NCBI RefSeq assembly: GCF_001263175.1
Contig: NZ_CP012332.1
Location: forward strand, 1,168,501-1,232,500
Direction of reading: 5' to 3'
Length of the DNA: 64,000 nt
Source: Vulgatibacter incomptus
GTDB taxonomy: Bacteria > Myxococcota > Myxococcia > Myxococcales > Vulgatibacteraceae
Shown here: one piece after another, positions 25,516-35,241 of the stretch
Layout: every line of letters starts with the position of its first letter
How positions within the stretch are numbered: position 1 is the stretch's first letter
Notes under the pieces: generated by a model
Told to the model about the DNA's origin: nothing
Seen by the model: the letters and a program-made list of their open reading frames with translations, nothing else
Databases searched by the model: none
Made by a program: the position numbers and the translations under genes

Positions 25516-26823
25516 TTACGGCGTGAGGCGCTCCATCATCCGCGGGAAGGGGATGGTCTCGCGGACGTGGTGCAGCCCGCACATCCAGGCCACCGTCCGC
25601 TCGACCCCAAGGCCGAAGCCGGAGTGGGGCACGGAGCCCCAGCGGCGCAGGTCGAGGTACCACTCGAAGGCTTCGCGCGGGAGCTGGTGCGCCTCGATCC
25701 GCGCCACGAGGGTGTCGAAGCTCTCCTCGCGCTGGCCGCCGCCGATGATCTCGCCGTAGCCCTCGGGCGCCAGGACGTCCACGCCGAGGGCGAGCTTCGG
25801 GTTCGTCGGATCGTGCTTGAAGTAGAAGGCCTTGAGGTCGGCCGGGTAGCGGTGGACCATCACCGGCCGGTCGTACTGCGAGCAGAGGATCGTCTCCTCG
25901 TCGCCGCCGAAGTCGTCGCCCCACTTGATCGGGTTTCCGGCCGCCTGGAGGACCTTCACCGCCTCGTCGTAGGTGATCCGCGGGAAGGGCTTCTTCACCG
26001 TCTCGAGCTTCGAAACGTCGCGCTCGAGGATGCTCGCCAGCTCCTTGGCGTGGTTCTCGAGGACCCGCTGCGCGATGAAGCAGAGGAAGTCCTCGGCGAG
26101 ATCCATGTCCTCGTCGAGGTCCATGAAGGCGACCTCGGGCTCCACCATCCAGAACTCGGTGAGGTGCCGGCGGGTCTTGGACTTCTCGGCGCGGAAGGTC
26201 GGGCCGAAGGTGTAGACCTTGCCGTAGGCCATCGCGGCGGCCTCGCCGTAGAGCTGGCCGCTCTGGGTGAGGTAGGCCTTGCCCATCTCGAAGTAGGGGA
26301 CCTCGAAGAGCGTGGAGGTGCCCTCGCACGCCGCGGGCGTGAAGATCGGCGCGTCCGTGAGGCGGAAGCCGTGCCCGTCGAAGTAGTCGCGGATCGCCTT
26401 GATGATGGTGTGGCGCACGGCCATCACCACACGCTGCCGGCTGGAGCGCAGCCAGAGGTGCCGCTTCTCCATGAGGAAGGCGACGCCGTGCTCCTTGCGG
26501 CCGATCGGGAAGTCCGGCTCCGCGCGGGAGACGACCTCGAGATCCTTCACCGAGAGCTCGAAGCCGAGGGGCGAGCGGGCGTCCGCGCGCACGCTGCCGC
26601 GGACCTTGATCGCCGATTCCTGGGGCAGGTGGTCGGCCTCCTGGAAGAGGGCCTCGGAAACGTCGCCCTTGAACATGACGCACTGGATCACGCCGGTGCC
26701 GTCGCGGACCTGGAGGAAGTGGAGCTTTCCGGAGGAGCGGCGATTGTCGAGCCAACCCCGCAGCTCGACGTCCTGCCCCTCGTACTGGCCGATCTCGTTG
26801 ATCCATGCGCGCGGAAAGCTCAT
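25516..26823 (-). CDS. asnS: asparaginyl-tRNA synthetase
   Basis: 435 residues from the ATG at 26823 (GGAG 7 nt upstream). An N-terminal OB-fold anticodon-binding domain (about 12-110, with [24 protein letters not shown]) is followed by a class II catalytic core: motif 2 [23 protein letters not shown] and motif 3 [16 protein letters not shown]. The sequence is of the AsnRS type ([22 protein letters not shown]) rather than AspRS. It charges tRNA-Asn in the cytoplasm. Divergent from leuS across 226 bp. Confidence 0.94.
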   Translation of the reverse strand: MSFPRAWINEIGQYEGQDVELRGWLDNRRSSGKLHFLQVRDGTGVIQCVMFKGDVSEALFQEADHLPQESAIKVRGSVRADARSPLGFELSVKDLEVVSRAEPDFPIGRKEHGVAFLMEKRHLWLRSSRQRVVMAVRHTIIKAIRDYFDGHGFRLTDAPIFTPAACEGTSTLFEVPYFEMGKAYLTQSGQLYGEAAAMAYGKVYTFGPTFRAEKSKTRRHLTEFWMVEPEVAFMDLDEDMDLAEDFLCFIAQRVLENHAKELASILERDVSKLETVKKPFPRITYDEAVKVLQAAGNPIKWGDDFGGDEETILCSQYDRPVMVHRYPADLKAFYFKHDPTNPKLALGVDVLAPEGYGEIIGGGQREESFDTLVARIEAHQLPREAFEWYLDLRRWGSVPHSGFGLGVERTVAWMCGLHHVRETIPFPRMMERLTP

Positions 26824-27049
26824 CTCAAGGCTCCAAGAAAAGGGTCCGGAATCTAAAGGGGGCACGCCTCGCTGGCAAGGACGACGAAGACGGCGTCGAC
26901 CTCCCGGCCGCCCGAGCGACCGCACAGGGCGACGATCTCGAGGACGCGAGGGCTCGTTCTTCGCGTCGCCCCGCAGGGATTGAGCCCCGCGGAGGCAGCC
27001 GATTTTGTTAGATTCCGCCAGCGCCAGGCCGTCCGAAGGAGACGCAGAC

Positions 27050-29530
27050 ATGCAGGAACGCTACGAGCCGCAGACCATCGAGCCCAAGTGGCAGGACCGC
27101 TGGGAGGCGGAGGGTCTCTTTGCCGCCGGCCGACGGGGCGACCTGCCGAAGAAGTACGTCCTCGAGATGTTCCCGTACCCCTCGGGCGCCCTGCACATGG
27201 GGCACGTGCGCAACTACCTCCTCGGCGACGTCATCGCCCGCTACTCGCGGATGAAGGGCTTCGACGTGCTGCACCCCATGGGCTGGGACGCCCTGGGGCT
27301 TCCGGCGGAGAACGCGGCGATCAAGGACAAGCGCCATCCGGCGGAGCGCACCCGCGAGAACGTGCGCTCGTTCAAGGCCGAGATGAAGCGGGTTGGCTTC
27401 TCCTACGACTGGTCCCGGGAGATCTCCACCGACGATCCCGCCTACTACAAGTGGAGCCAGTGGTTCTTCCTGAAGTTCCGGGAGCGGGGCCTCGTGTACC
27501 GCCGGATGGCCCACGTGAACTGGTGCCCCGGCTGCCAGACGGTGATCGCCAACGAGCAGGTGAAGGACGGGCTCTGCGAGCGCTCCAGCGATCCGGTGGT
27601 GATCAAGCAGATGGCCGAGTGGGCCTTCCGGATCACCGAGTACTCCGAGCGCCTCCTGCGGAACCTCGACGAGCTGAAGGACTGGCCGGAAGAGGTGGTG
27701 AAGAAGCAGCGGAACTGGATCGGCAAGAGCGAGGGCGCGGAGCTCGACTTCGCCGTCGACGGCTCGTCCGAGAAGGTCCGCGTCTTCACGACCCGGGCCG
27801 ACACGGTCTTCGGCTGCACCTACGTGGTGGTGGCGCCCGACCATCCGATGCTGGCCGCGATCGTCCCCGCGGATCGGCGGGAGGCCGTGACCGCGTTCGC
27901 CGCCGACCAGGCGCGTAAGGCGGCGACGAAGGGCCGGGACGAGGAGCTGCCGAAGGAGGGCGTCGACACCGGCGCCCGCGCGGTCCACCCCTTCACAGGC
28001 GCGAAGCTCCCGATCTGGGCTGCGAACTTTGTGGTCTCCGACTACGGCACCGGCGCGGTGATGAGCGTTCCGGCCCACGACGAGCGCGACTTCGAGTTCG
28101 CGACGCTCTACGGCCTGCCGATCGTTCGGGTGATCCGTCCGGCCGACGGCGCGGCCCTGCCCGCTGACGCCGCCTTCACCGAAGACGGCGTGCTCGAGAA
28201 CAGCGGTCCCTACACGGGCCAGACCTCCCCCGATGCGCGGAAGGCCATCGCGGCGGCCGCGAAGGAGGGCGGATTCGGCGGTCCCTCCGTGACCTACCGG
28301 CAGCGCGATTGGGGGATCTCCCGTCAGCGCTACTGGGGCACGCCGATCCCCATCGTCTACTGCGAGGCCTGCGATCCGGCGGGGGAGGGGATCGCGGTCC
28401 CCTACGACCAGCTCCCGGTGGAGCTCCCGGAGATCGACGTCGCCGCAGTGCTCACGGGTCGCGGCGAGCCGCCGCTCGCGAAGGTGCCTTCCTTCGTGAA
28501 CACCACCTGCCCCGGCTGCGGCGGCCCCGCCCGGCGCGAGGTGGAGACGATGGACACCTTCGTCGACTCGAGCTGGTACTTCGCCCGCTACCTGGATCCG
28601 AAGAACGACGAGCTGCCGTTCTCGCGGTCGAGCGCGGATCGCTGGTTGCCCGTGGACGTCTACGTGGGAGGTCCCGAGCACTCCACGATGCACCTCCTCT
28701 ACTTCCGCTTCTGGACCATGGTGATGCAGGAGATGGGGCTCTGCGCGGAGGAAGAGCCCGTGAAGCGCCTCGTCACCCAGGGCATCGTGAACGGTCCCGA
28801 CGGCCGGAAGATGTCCAAGCGCTGGGGCAACGTGGTGGCGCCCGCCACCATCGTGGATCGCTACGGCGCCGACGCGGCCCGCACCTTCACCATGTTCGCA
28901 GGGCCTCCGGACCGCGACATCCAGTGGTCCGACGAGCAGGTGGAGGGGAGCGCTCGGTTCCTCCAGCGGATCTGGCGCCTCGCGTACCGGCACCGCGACT
29001 CGGCCGGCCTCCCCGGGGATCTCCCCGCCGACGGCCGCTCGCTCGAGATCCGGCGCGCTGCCCACAAGACGCTTCGCCGGGTGACGGAGGACCTCGAGAG
29101 GCTCTCGTTCAATACCGCGGTGGCCCGGGCCATGGAGCTCGTGAACTTCCTCACGCCGGTGGAGCCGGAGACCGACGCCGAGCGCGCCGCCATGGCGGAG
29201 GCCATTCGCCTCCTGGCCGCCATGCTCTCGCCGATCGCTCCGCACCTGGCGGAGGAGATCGCCGAGGTCTACGGCGCCACGCGCTCGCTCCAGGCCACCG
29301 AGTGGCCCGCCTACGATCCGGCCCTCACCGAGGAGGACACCCGAGTCTACGCGGTGCAGGTCAACGGCAAGCTCCGCGGCGAGGTGGCGATCCGCGCCGA
29401 CGCCGGCGAGGACGAGGTGAAGGCCGCCGCCCAGGCGGACGCCAAGGTCGCGCCCCACCTCGCGGGCATGACGGTCCGCAAGGTGATCTTCGTGAAGGGC
29501 CGCCTCGTGAACTTCGTGGTCTCGCCGTGA
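27050..29530 (+). CDS. leuS: leucyl-tRNA synthetase
   Basis: 826 residues from the ATG at 27050, with AAGGAG 9 nt upstream. Class I synthetase: HMGH signature at H49-H52 ([12 protein letters not shown]), a zinc-type Cys block ([12 protein letters not shown]), the CP1 editing domain (about 220-400), a second Cys pair TTCPGCGG, the KMSKS loop as KMSKR at about K587-R591, and the C-terminal anticodon domain. It charges and proof-reads tRNA-Leu. The last codons overlap a GTG start of the lptE-like gene (GTGA), so the two are coupled. Confidence 0.97.
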   Translation: MQERYEPQTIEPKWQDRWEAEGLFAAGRRGDLPKKYVLEMFPYPSGALHMGHVRNYLLGDVIARYSRMKGFDVLHPMGWDALGLPAENAAIKDKRHPAERTRENVRSFKAEMKRVGFSYDWSREISTDDPAYYKWSQWFFLKFRERGLVYRRMAHVNWCPGCQTVIANEQVKDGLCERSSDPVVIKQMAEWAFRITEYSERLLRNLDELKDWPEEVVKKQRNWIGKSEGAELDFAVDGSSEKVRVFTTRADTVFGCTYVVVAPDHPMLAAIVPADRREAVTAFAADQARKAATKGRDEELPKEGVDTGARAVHPFTGAKLPIWAANFVVSDYGTGAVMSVPAHDERDFEFATLYGLPIVRVIRPADGAALPADAAFTEDGVLENSGPYTGQTSPDARKAIAAAAKEGGFGGPSVTYRQRDWGISRQRYWGTPIPIVYCEACDPAGEGIAVPYDQLPVELPEIDVAAVLTGRGEPPLAKVPSFVNTTCPGCGGPARREVETMDTFVDSSWYFARYLDPKNDELPFSRSSADRWLPVDVYVGGPEHSTMHLLYFRFWTMVMQEMGLCAEEEPVKRLVTQGIVNGPDGRKMSKRWGNVVAPATIVDRYGADAARTFTMFAGPPDRDIQWSDEQVEGSARFLQRIWRLAYRHRDSAGLPGDLPADGRSLEIRRAAHKTLRRVTEDLERLSFNTAVARAMELVNFLTPVEPETDAERAAMAEAIRLLAAMLSPIAPHLAEEIAEVYGATRSLQATEWPAYDPALTEEDTRVYAVQVNGKLRGEVAIRADAGEDEVKAAAQADAKVAPHLAGMTVRKVIFVKGRLVNFVVSP

Positions 29531-30123
29531 CGCTTCGGGTGACCCAGCCGGCGGGCCGCCGGGACCTCCCGGGGCTCGCGAGAGCAGGGCGCGACATCGG
29601 CGCCCGCGCGCTCGCGGCGGCGAGGCCGCTGATGAAGGCGCTGCCGCTGGCCCTGGCCATCGGTGGCTGCGGCTATCAGTTCGCCGTAGGCGGACCGGGG
29701 TTCCCGGACGACATCCGCGCGGTGTACGTGCCCGTCTTCGCCAACCGCACCAGCGAGCCGGAGGCGGGCGCGATCTTCTCCGAGGCCCTGGCCGAGACCC
29801 TGGCGCGAGCGGGCAGGACGGCAGGCCCCGCCGCTCCTGCCAGGGTCGATGGCGAGATCGTCTCGATGATCGCGGCTCCGGCGGCCACCACCCGCGACGG
29901 CACGGGCGTCGGGATCTACCGGCTCTCGGCGGTCGTGCGGCTCAGCCTGGTCCGGGACGGCGCCGAGCTTTGCCGGCGAGAGCTCGCGGGCTCCGAGGAC
30001 TACCTCCCCGCCACGAATCTCCAGGCGCTGGAAGCGTCGCGCCGCGAGGCGGTCCGCCGTCTGGCTGCGACGATGATGGCGAGCGCGGGGCGCGAGCTCT
30101 GCCCGAACCTCGCTCCGCGCTGA
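29527..30123 (+). CDS. lptE: LPS-assembly lipoprotein LptE-like
   Basis: 198 residues from the GTG that overlaps the leuS stop; an ATG at 29632 is an alternative but leaves only 12 residues before the lipobox Cys. The segment MKALPLALAIGGC-GYQF is the typical LptE start, and the following VPVFANRTSEPEAGAIFSEAL fits the LptE/RlpB beta-alpha fold. LptE plugs the LptD barrel that delivers LPS to the outer leaflet. The leuS-lptE order is common in Proteobacteria and Myxococcota. The exact start is uncertain. Confidence 0.8.
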   Translation: MTLRVTQPAGRRDLPGLARAGRDIGARALAAARPLMKALPLALAIGGCGYQFAVGGPGFPDDIRAVYVPVFANRTSEPEAGAIFSEALAETLARAGRTAGPAAPARVDGEIVSMIAAPAATTRDGTGVGIYRLSAVVRLSLVRDGAELCRRELAGSEDYLPATNLQALEASRREAVRRLAATMMASAGRELCPNLAPR

Positions 30124-30151
30124 CGAGATCCCATTCCAGGCAGGGGGCAGG

Positions 30152-30171
30152 GAGCCGGGAAAGCCCGGCTC
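30152..30171 (+). terminator. hairpin after lptE
   Basis: GAGCCGGG and CCCGGCTC form an 8-bp stem with loop AAAG, 28 nt after the lptE stop, followed by TCCGTCTCTG. It lies between convergent lptE and rpsT. Confidence 0.55.
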
Positions 30172-30247
30172 TCCGTCTCTGAATTGAACCGCTAGCGGAG
30201 AACGCGAACGGCGGACACGGGAGTCCCCGGTCCGCCAGCGCGGTTCG

Positions 30248-30270
30248 ATGCCGACCCGAACGGTCGGCAT
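30248..30270 (-). terminator. hairpin after rpsT
   Basis: ATGCCGACC and GGTCGGCAT form a perfect 9-bp stem with a 5-nt loop, 15 nt past the rpsT stop on the minus strand. There is no U tract. A second inverted repeat (30210-30236) lies just beyond. Confidence 0.5.
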
Positions 30271-30285
30271 TCTACGAAGAGGGTG

Positions 30286-30558
30286 CTACTTCGCGGCGGC
30301 GCCGGCGGCGACCGACTTCGCGAGGCGCGAGATCTTGCGGCTCGCAGCGCGGCCCTTGATCACGCCCTTGGTGGCGGCCTTGTCGATGGACCGGGTCGCC
30401 AGGCGCAGGAGCTCCTGGGCGGTGGTGGAGTCGTTCTTGGCGACCGCCTCGCGGACCTTCTTGATCGCGGTGCGGAAGCTGGAGCGGATGGAGCTGTTGC
30501 GCGCACGGGCCACTTCGGCCTGGCGGATGCGCTTCAATGCGGAACGGGTATTCGCCAC
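30286..30558 (-). CDS. rpsT: 30S ribosomal protein S20
   Basis: 90 residues, GTG start with AAGGGG 9 nt upstream. The sequence begins MANTRSALKRIRQAEVARARN and is a highly basic, all-helical S20 with the expected SSFRTAIKKVREAV and GVIKGRAASRKISRLAK blocks. It binds 16S rRNA early in 30S assembly. Monocistronic: it has its own near-consensus promoter upstream and hairpins downstream. Confidence 0.97.
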   Translation of the reverse strand: MANTRSALKRIRQAEVARARNSSIRSSFRTAIKKVREAVAKNDSTTAQELLRLATRSIDKAATKGVIKGRAASRKISRLAKSVAAGAAAK

Positions 30559-30585
30559 GTCGTCAATCCCCTTGGAAAGCGGGGC

Positions 30586-30614
30586 CTTCTACCGGCCCAC
30601 GCACCAGGTGTCAA
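30586..30614 (-). promoter_or_regulatory. near-consensus sigma-70 promoter of rpsT
   Basis: On the minus strand TTGACA (30614-30609), a 17-nt spacer and TAGAAG (30591-30586) give a 6/6 -35 and a 4/6 -10, about 28 nt before the GTG. The leader would be only about 20 nt. Confidence 0.75.
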
Positions 30615-30811
30615 GGCCCCTCGAGGCAGCTCGCCCACAGAGGGCCTGCCTGGAGGGCATGGGCGCGGATGATGTGGACATTTCCAGAAAATTTCAAGCA
30701 AAGCCTTCGGAATCCAGCCCTTTTTCTGGATGCTGCAGGATGCAGCACGGGGGCCGGAGGCCGAAAAACCGTTGGAAAAGGTGCCCTCTCCAGCCGCGAG
30801 CCCACAGGCTT

Positions 30812-30828
30812 CCCACAGATCTTGTGGG
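30812..30828 (-). terminator. small hairpin after mazG
   Basis: CCCACA and TGTGGG form a 6-bp stem with loop GATCT, 18 nt past the mazG stop on the minus strand. It is short and without a U tract. Confidence 0.3.
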
Positions 30829-30846
30829 CAACCGTTGGACAACGTC

Positions 30847-31662
30847 CTACGAGCCGGACGCCTCCCGGCGCTTCGCCTCCTCCCATAGGGCGTCCATCTC
30901 CTCTGCGGAGGCCTCGGCTCCTCCCGTGCGCTCGTGGAGCCGCTCCTCCATCCACGTGAAGCGGGTCTCGAAGCGGCGGATCGCCATCCGGAGGGCCTCC
31001 TCGGCCGGCACGCGCGCGTGGCGCGCCAGGTTGGCCAGAGAGAAGAGCACGTCGCCGAGCTCGTGCTCGATCGCGGCCCGGTCGCCGCCGGCCAGCGCCT
31101 CGTCGAGCTCGCCGAGCTCCTCGTCGACCTTGGAGCGCACGCCCGCCAGATTCGGCCAGTCGAAGCCGATACGAGAGGCCTTCTCCGTGAGGCGCTCCGC
31201 CCGAACGAGGCCGGGCGCGTGCCGGGGGACGCCGTCGAGCACCGAGACGCGGCGCCCCTTCTTCTTCTCCTTCTCCGCTGCCTTCAGCTTCGCCCAGTTC
31301 TGCTCGACCTCCGCGACGCTCCCGACCCTGACGTCGCCGAAGACGTGGGGGTGGCGGTATTCGAGCTTGTCGGCGATCGCCTGGATCACGTCGGCCAGGT
31401 CCCAGTCGCCGCTCTCCCGGGCCAGCTCGGCCTGGAAGACGATCTGGAAGAGGAGGTCGCCGAGCTCCTCCCGGTGCTCCGACTTCGAGCCCGAGTCGAT
31501 GGCGTCCAGCACCTCGTAGCATTCCTCGACCAGGTACGGCCGGAGCGACTCCATCGTCTGCTCCCGATCCCAGGGGCATCCGTCGGGTGCGCGCAGCCGC
31601 GTCATCATCTCGAGGAGGCGCTTCAGCTGGACGGCTGCCTTCTCGGTGGTCTTCGTCTCCAT
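30847..31662 (-). CDS. mazG: nucleoside triphosphate pyrophosphohydrolase MazG
   Basis: 271 residues from the ATG at 31662 (GAGGA upstream); an ATG seven codons earlier lacks a ribosome site. Two MazG domains are seen. The first has the metal site EECYEVLDAID...EELGDLLFQIVF (E-x-x-E...E-x-x-D pattern), and the second repeats it as DEELGELDEAL...EHELGDVLFSLANL. The typical start LRAPDGCPWDREQT is present. It hydrolyses aberrant NTPs and modulates ppGpp and MazF responses in E. coli. No mazEF neighbour. Confidence 0.95.
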   Translation of the reverse strand: METKTTEKAAVQLKRLLEMMTRLRAPDGCPWDREQTMESLRPYLVEECYEVLDAIDSGSKSEHREELGDLLFQIVFQAELARESGDWDLADVIQAIADKLEYRHPHVFGDVRVGSVAEVEQNWAKLKAAEKEKKKGRRVSVLDGVPRHAPGLVRAERLTEKASRIGFDWPNLAGVRSKVDEELGELDEALAGGDRAAIEHELGDVLFSLANLARHARVPAEEALRMAIRRFETRFTWMEERLHERTGGAEASAEEMDALWEEAKRREASGS

Positions 31663-31899
31663 TCCGATCCTCTTCCGCCGCATGATTTCGCGGCTCGTGC
31701 GCGCGCCGAATACGTCGCGGTGAGCGGGAGGGCTTTTACTCTCGCCCCTGGCCCAAGGGAATCGAGGGCCCTCCCTCCGCCCGCCTGGAAGGTCGGTCCG
31801 GCCGCAGTACCCAGGGAAAACACCCGCCGACCACGGCTCTTCCCTTCGGTTCGAGGAGGGGCTTTGCTAGGATTCCTGCGACTTCCTCCCGAGGGTGAT

Positions 31900-34011
31900 T
31901 TGAGGAGCGTTCGGCTTCGGCCCATCCGTCTCGTCGCGGCGCTGGCGGCGCTGCTGTCGACCGTGCTCCCGGTCGCAGCGGGCGCGGCGCGTCCGCTCGC
32001 GGGTTCCCACGGCGTCGCCACCCCCTCGGAGGAGAGCTGGGGCGACGAAGGCTTCGAGGCGGAGGCGCGGCGGCTAGGCGAGGCGGAGGAGCGCCGGCTC
32101 GTGGAGGAGGCGGCCCACCGGGCGGGGCTCACCGCCGCGAGGAGGGGACAAGCTGCGCCCGCTCCCGAGGCCGCCGACCCGGACAAGGCCCGCAGGCTCG
32201 AGGCCGACGACGAGCTCGCCCGCCTCGTCGTTCTCCCGGAAGAGACCCTCGAGGACCTCGAGCACGCGTGGCGCGACAGGCGGGAGGCCGTAGCCCGCGG
32301 CGATCTCCTGGCGGCGGCCACGGCCGAGAGCCGCGTGCTCGATCTCCGCCACAGGCTGGACGTAGCCGAGCTCGACACCTTCGCGGCCGCTGCCGTCCGT
32401 GAGAGCCAGGCCCTGACCTGGAGCGATCCCGCCGCCGCCCTCGCGAGGGCCCAGCTCGCCGTGGCCCTCTCGCCCTCGCTCCCTGCAGCGCACCTGTCGC
32501 GGCTCGCAGCGCGCTTCGCCGCCGATCCCTGGGACGTCGCGGACTGGGGCCACTCGGGCCTCGAGGCCCTCCGGGCGGGGCTCGGCCACGAGCGACACCT
32601 GCGGCCATTCCTCGCCGACCTGGGCGTCGCCGCAGGCCTCGCGCTGGCGCTCACGGGCGCCTTCACGCTGCTGCTCCTGGCCTTGCGCCACGGCCGCCAC
32701 GTCCTCCACGACTTCCACCACCTCTTCCCTCGCCAGGTCGCGCGCCTCCAAAGCGGAGCGGTCGCCCTGGTGCTCCTCGCGCTGCCCGTCGCGTTCGGCC
32801 TCGGCCCGCTGGTCTTCGCGTCGGGCGTCGTCGCGGCGATCTGGCTCTACCTCTCCCGAACCGAGAAGACCGTGCTCGGCGTCTGGCTCGTGGTCTTGGG
32901 CCTGCTGCCTGCGGGAGCCGGGTGGCTCGCCGATCGCACGGCCTGGAGCGGAACGCTCGCCGAGGTGGTGGATCGAGTGGACCGCGGCGCCGATCTGCGC
33001 CTCGCCGAGGCGCTGGCGCCGAGGAGCGAGGCGAAGGATCCGAGGCCCGAGGAGCTCTTCGCGCTCGCTCGGGTCGAGAAGCGCCAGGGGAAGCTCGACG
33101 CCGCAGAGTCGCTCTTCGCAAGGGCCCTTGTTCTCAGGCCGGGTTGGGCCCACGCGTCCGTCGGCCTCGGAAACGTCCGCTTCCTCCGCGGCGATTGGAC
33201 CGGCGCCGCCCGCCTGTATGACGAGGCGCTCGAGGCGGATCCCGGCCTGGCCGAGACCTGGTTCAACCTCTCGCGGGTCTACTACCGGCAGGTCGACTTC
33301 CCCAGGGGACAGCAGGCGCGGGATCGGGCGGTCGAGCTCGATCCGACGCTCGTCGCCCGATACGGCAAGGGCGGCGGTGAGCCGGACGCTGCGGGCGGCC
33401 ATCGTTTCCTCGCCGATCCCTCCCTTCGCGAGGCCGATCTCGTCGCGCTGGCGACCCGGCCCGGCGAGTCCGCCCGAGTCACGGCCCAGATCGCCGGCTG
33501 GCTCGCTCCCAGGGTCCCCGCTCCGCTCGTCACCTGGCTGGGACTGGTGATCGTCGCCGGGCTCGCAGCCCTGGCTTCGTTCCGTGGGCGCGTTCGCCCG
33601 AGCCGCGGTTGCGCGCGATGCGGGCGCTCCGTCTGCGAGCGATGCGACCCCGAGACCTCGCGAGGCCCGGACTGCGGCCAGTGCGTCCACGTCTTCGGTC
33701 GCCGCGGCCGGGTGGATCCGGCGGCCCGCGTCCGGAAGGAGCTCGCGGTCGCCAGCTACCGTGCGCGCCGGGGCGTCGTCCTTCGCTGCAGCGCGATCCT
33801 CCTCGCGGCGCCGGCGCTCAAGGGGCGGGCGGCGCGGGGGGCGCTCGTCATCGGGATCTTCGCCTTCTTCGGGATCCTCCTGGCGATCAGCGACGGCGTG
33901 ATCCGGCCGGCCTTCGTCTTCGACGCGGCCTGGAAGGCGGCGCTCCTCACCACCGCGACGGCGGCGACCTATCTCCTCGGCATTCGCGAAGGCTGGAAGG
34001 AACCGGGCTGA
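31900..34011 (+). CDS. membrane TPR protein with C-terminal zinc-ribbon-like Cys cluster
   Basis: 703 residues if started at TTG 31900 (GAGGG upstream; signal peptide RLVAALAALLSTVLPVAAGAA); a TTG at 31864 behind GAGGAGGG is an alternative. Order: an Ala/Glu-rich periplasmic helical region; a pair of TM segments (about 250-330); TPR units (ELFALARVEKRQGKLDAAESLFARAL, AHASVGLGNVRFLRGDWTGAARLYDEAL, AETWFNLSRVYYRQVDF); another TM; four CxxC-like pairs (CARCGRSVCERC, CGQC) resembling a zinc ribbon; and two final TMs. Its stop is 2 nt from the next ATG, so it is an obligate operon partner of the DUF4388 gene. Function unknown. Confidence 0.75.
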   Translation: MRSVRLRPIRLVAALAALLSTVLPVAAGAARPLAGSHGVATPSEESWGDEGFEAEARRLGEAEERRLVEEAAHRAGLTAARRGQAAPAPEAADPDKARRLEADDELARLVVLPEETLEDLEHAWRDRREAVARGDLLAAATAESRVLDLRHRLDVAELDTFAAAAVRESQALTWSDPAAALARAQLAVALSPSLPAAHLSRLAARFAADPWDVADWGHSGLEALRAGLGHERHLRPFLADLGVAAGLALALTGAFTLLLLALRHGRHVLHDFHHLFPRQVARLQSGAVALVLLALPVAFGLGPLVFASGVVAAIWLYLSRTEKTVLGVWLVVLGLLPAGAGWLADRTAWSGTLAEVVDRVDRGADLRLAEALAPRSEAKDPRPEELFALARVEKRQGKLDAAESLFARALVLRPGWAHASVGLGNVRFLRGDWTGAARLYDEALEADPGLAETWFNLSRVYYRQVDFPRGQQARDRAVELDPTLVARYGKGGGEPDAAGGHRFLADPSLREADLVALATRPGESARVTAQIAGWLAPRVPAPLVTWLGLVIVAGLAALASFRGRVRPSRGCARCGRSVCERCDPETSRGPDCGQCVHVFGRRGRVDPAARVRKELAVASYRARRGVVLRCSAILLAAPALKGRAARGALVIGIFAFFGILLAISDGVIRPAFVFDAAWKAALLTTATAATYLLGIREGWKEPG

Positions 34012-34013
34012 CG

Positions 34014-35192
34014 ATGGCGCTCCGCGGCACGATCAAGGACTTCGGGATCGCCGAGATCCTCCAGCTCATCGGCCAGCAGGCCAAGACCGGGATCCTCCAC
34101 CTCGAGTCGAAGAGCAAGGACGAGGAGGTCCACATCTCCTTCCTCCAGGGGAACGTGGTCGGCGCCGGGGACGTCGGCAGGCGCCGCCGGGACCTCCTGG
34201 GGCGGATGCTGGTTCGGGCTGAGCTGCTCTCCGACGCGCAGCTCGAGGCGGCGCTGGACGAGCAGAAGCGGACGCTCAAGCGCCTCGGAGACATCCTCGT
34301 CGAGTCCGGTGCGATGACCCGGGAGCTCTTGCGGGAGATGACGAGGCTCCAGGCGCAGGAGACGCTGTACCGGCTCTTCTCCTGGAAGAGCGGCACCTAC
34401 CGCTTCGAGCAGGTCGAGGTGGCCTGGGACAAGGAGTCCTTCACGCCGATCCGGAGCGAAGCGGTGCTCATGGAGGGCTTCCGGATCGTCGACGAGTGGC
34501 CGGCGGTGCGGCGGAAGATCCCGTCGAAGGAGATGACCTTCGAGAGGCTCGCGCCTCTCCCCGCCCAGCGCGCCGAAGACGACCTGGACAGCAACCTCGA
34601 CCAGGCCTTCGGGGGTGCGATCCACGCAGGATCCGGGGCGTCGGAGATCGGACCCGCCGAGCGGCGGGTGATGAAGCTGGTCGAGCCGGGGCGCTCGGTG
34701 GAGACGCTGATCGACCTCTCGCGCCTCGGCGAGTTCGAGACCACCAAGGCGCTGGCCAACCTCGTCTCCGGCGGGTTCCTCCGTGGCATAGCTCCGGAGC
34801 CGTCCGAGGCGCGGGCGGATCGCGCGGGTCCGGGCGAGCGCCTCGCCAAATACGGGCTCCGCGTCGGCCTGAGTCTCGCCCTCGCGCTCGTGGTCGGGCT
34901 CGTGGCCCATCGGGCGTCGAGCGGGGAGGGCGCGCGATCGGGCACCGGCGTGGAGAGGACCCTCTGGGATCCGGCCGCACAGCGGGCGATCGGCGAAGCC
35001 CAGCTCTCGCGGATCCGGTTCGCCCTCGAGCTCCACCGGCTCGAGACGGGAGCCCATCCCGCCGCGCTCTCCGAGCTCGTCGAGGCCCGTCTGCTCGGCG
35101 ACGGCGATCTCCGCTATCCCTGGACGGAACCGTACTTCTATCGGAGAACGGAGGACCGGGCCGGATACGTGCTCCTGCCTCCCTTGCGATAA
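34014..35192 (+). CDS. DUF4388 protein with TM segment and pilin/T2SG-like C-terminal domain
   Basis: 392 residues. The N-terminal 110 residues start MALRGTIKDFGIAEILQLIGQQAKTG and match the DUF4388 (PatA N-terminal-like) domain, common in myxobacterial signalling proteins. A GspE-type N-terminal-like segment (LLGRMLVRAELLSDAQLEAAL...LGDILVESGAMT) and a winged region follow. A single TM (LRVGLSLALALVVGLVA, about 285-303) leads to a short exported tail resembling the type II secretion GspG core (RIRFALELHRLETGAHPAALSELV...PWTEPYFYRR). The start is 2 nt after the TPR gene stop. Possibly a membrane-bound regulator or envelope assembly factor (inferred). Confidence 0.75.
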   Translation: MALRGTIKDFGIAEILQLIGQQAKTGILHLESKSKDEEVHISFLQGNVVGAGDVGRRRRDLLGRMLVRAELLSDAQLEAALDEQKRTLKRLGDILVESGAMTRELLREMTRLQAQETLYRLFSWKSGTYRFEQVEVAWDKESFTPIRSEAVLMEGFRIVDEWPAVRRKIPSKEMTFERLAPLPAQRAEDDLDSNLDQAFGGAIHAGSGASEIGPAERRVMKLVEPGRSVETLIDLSRLGEFETTKALANLVSGGFLRGIAPEPSEARADRAGPGERLAKYGLRVGLSLALALVVGLVAHRASSGEGARSGTGVERTLWDPAAQRAIGEAQLSRIRFALELHRLETGAHPAALSELVEARLLGDGDLRYPWTEPYFYRRTEDRAGYVLLPPLR

Positions 35193-35241
35193 CCCGGAAA
35201 GAATGACCGGGCCCGGCCTGTTTTCGGCTTCGAGAGGACAC

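Noticed and set aside
27008..29458. Very long open frame antisense to leuS
   Set aside because: It is the mirror of a confidently identified synthetase in GC-rich DNA, with low-complexity His/Arg/Gly composition and no family match. Similar antisense frames at 736-2442 and 14137-16935 were dropped for the same reason.
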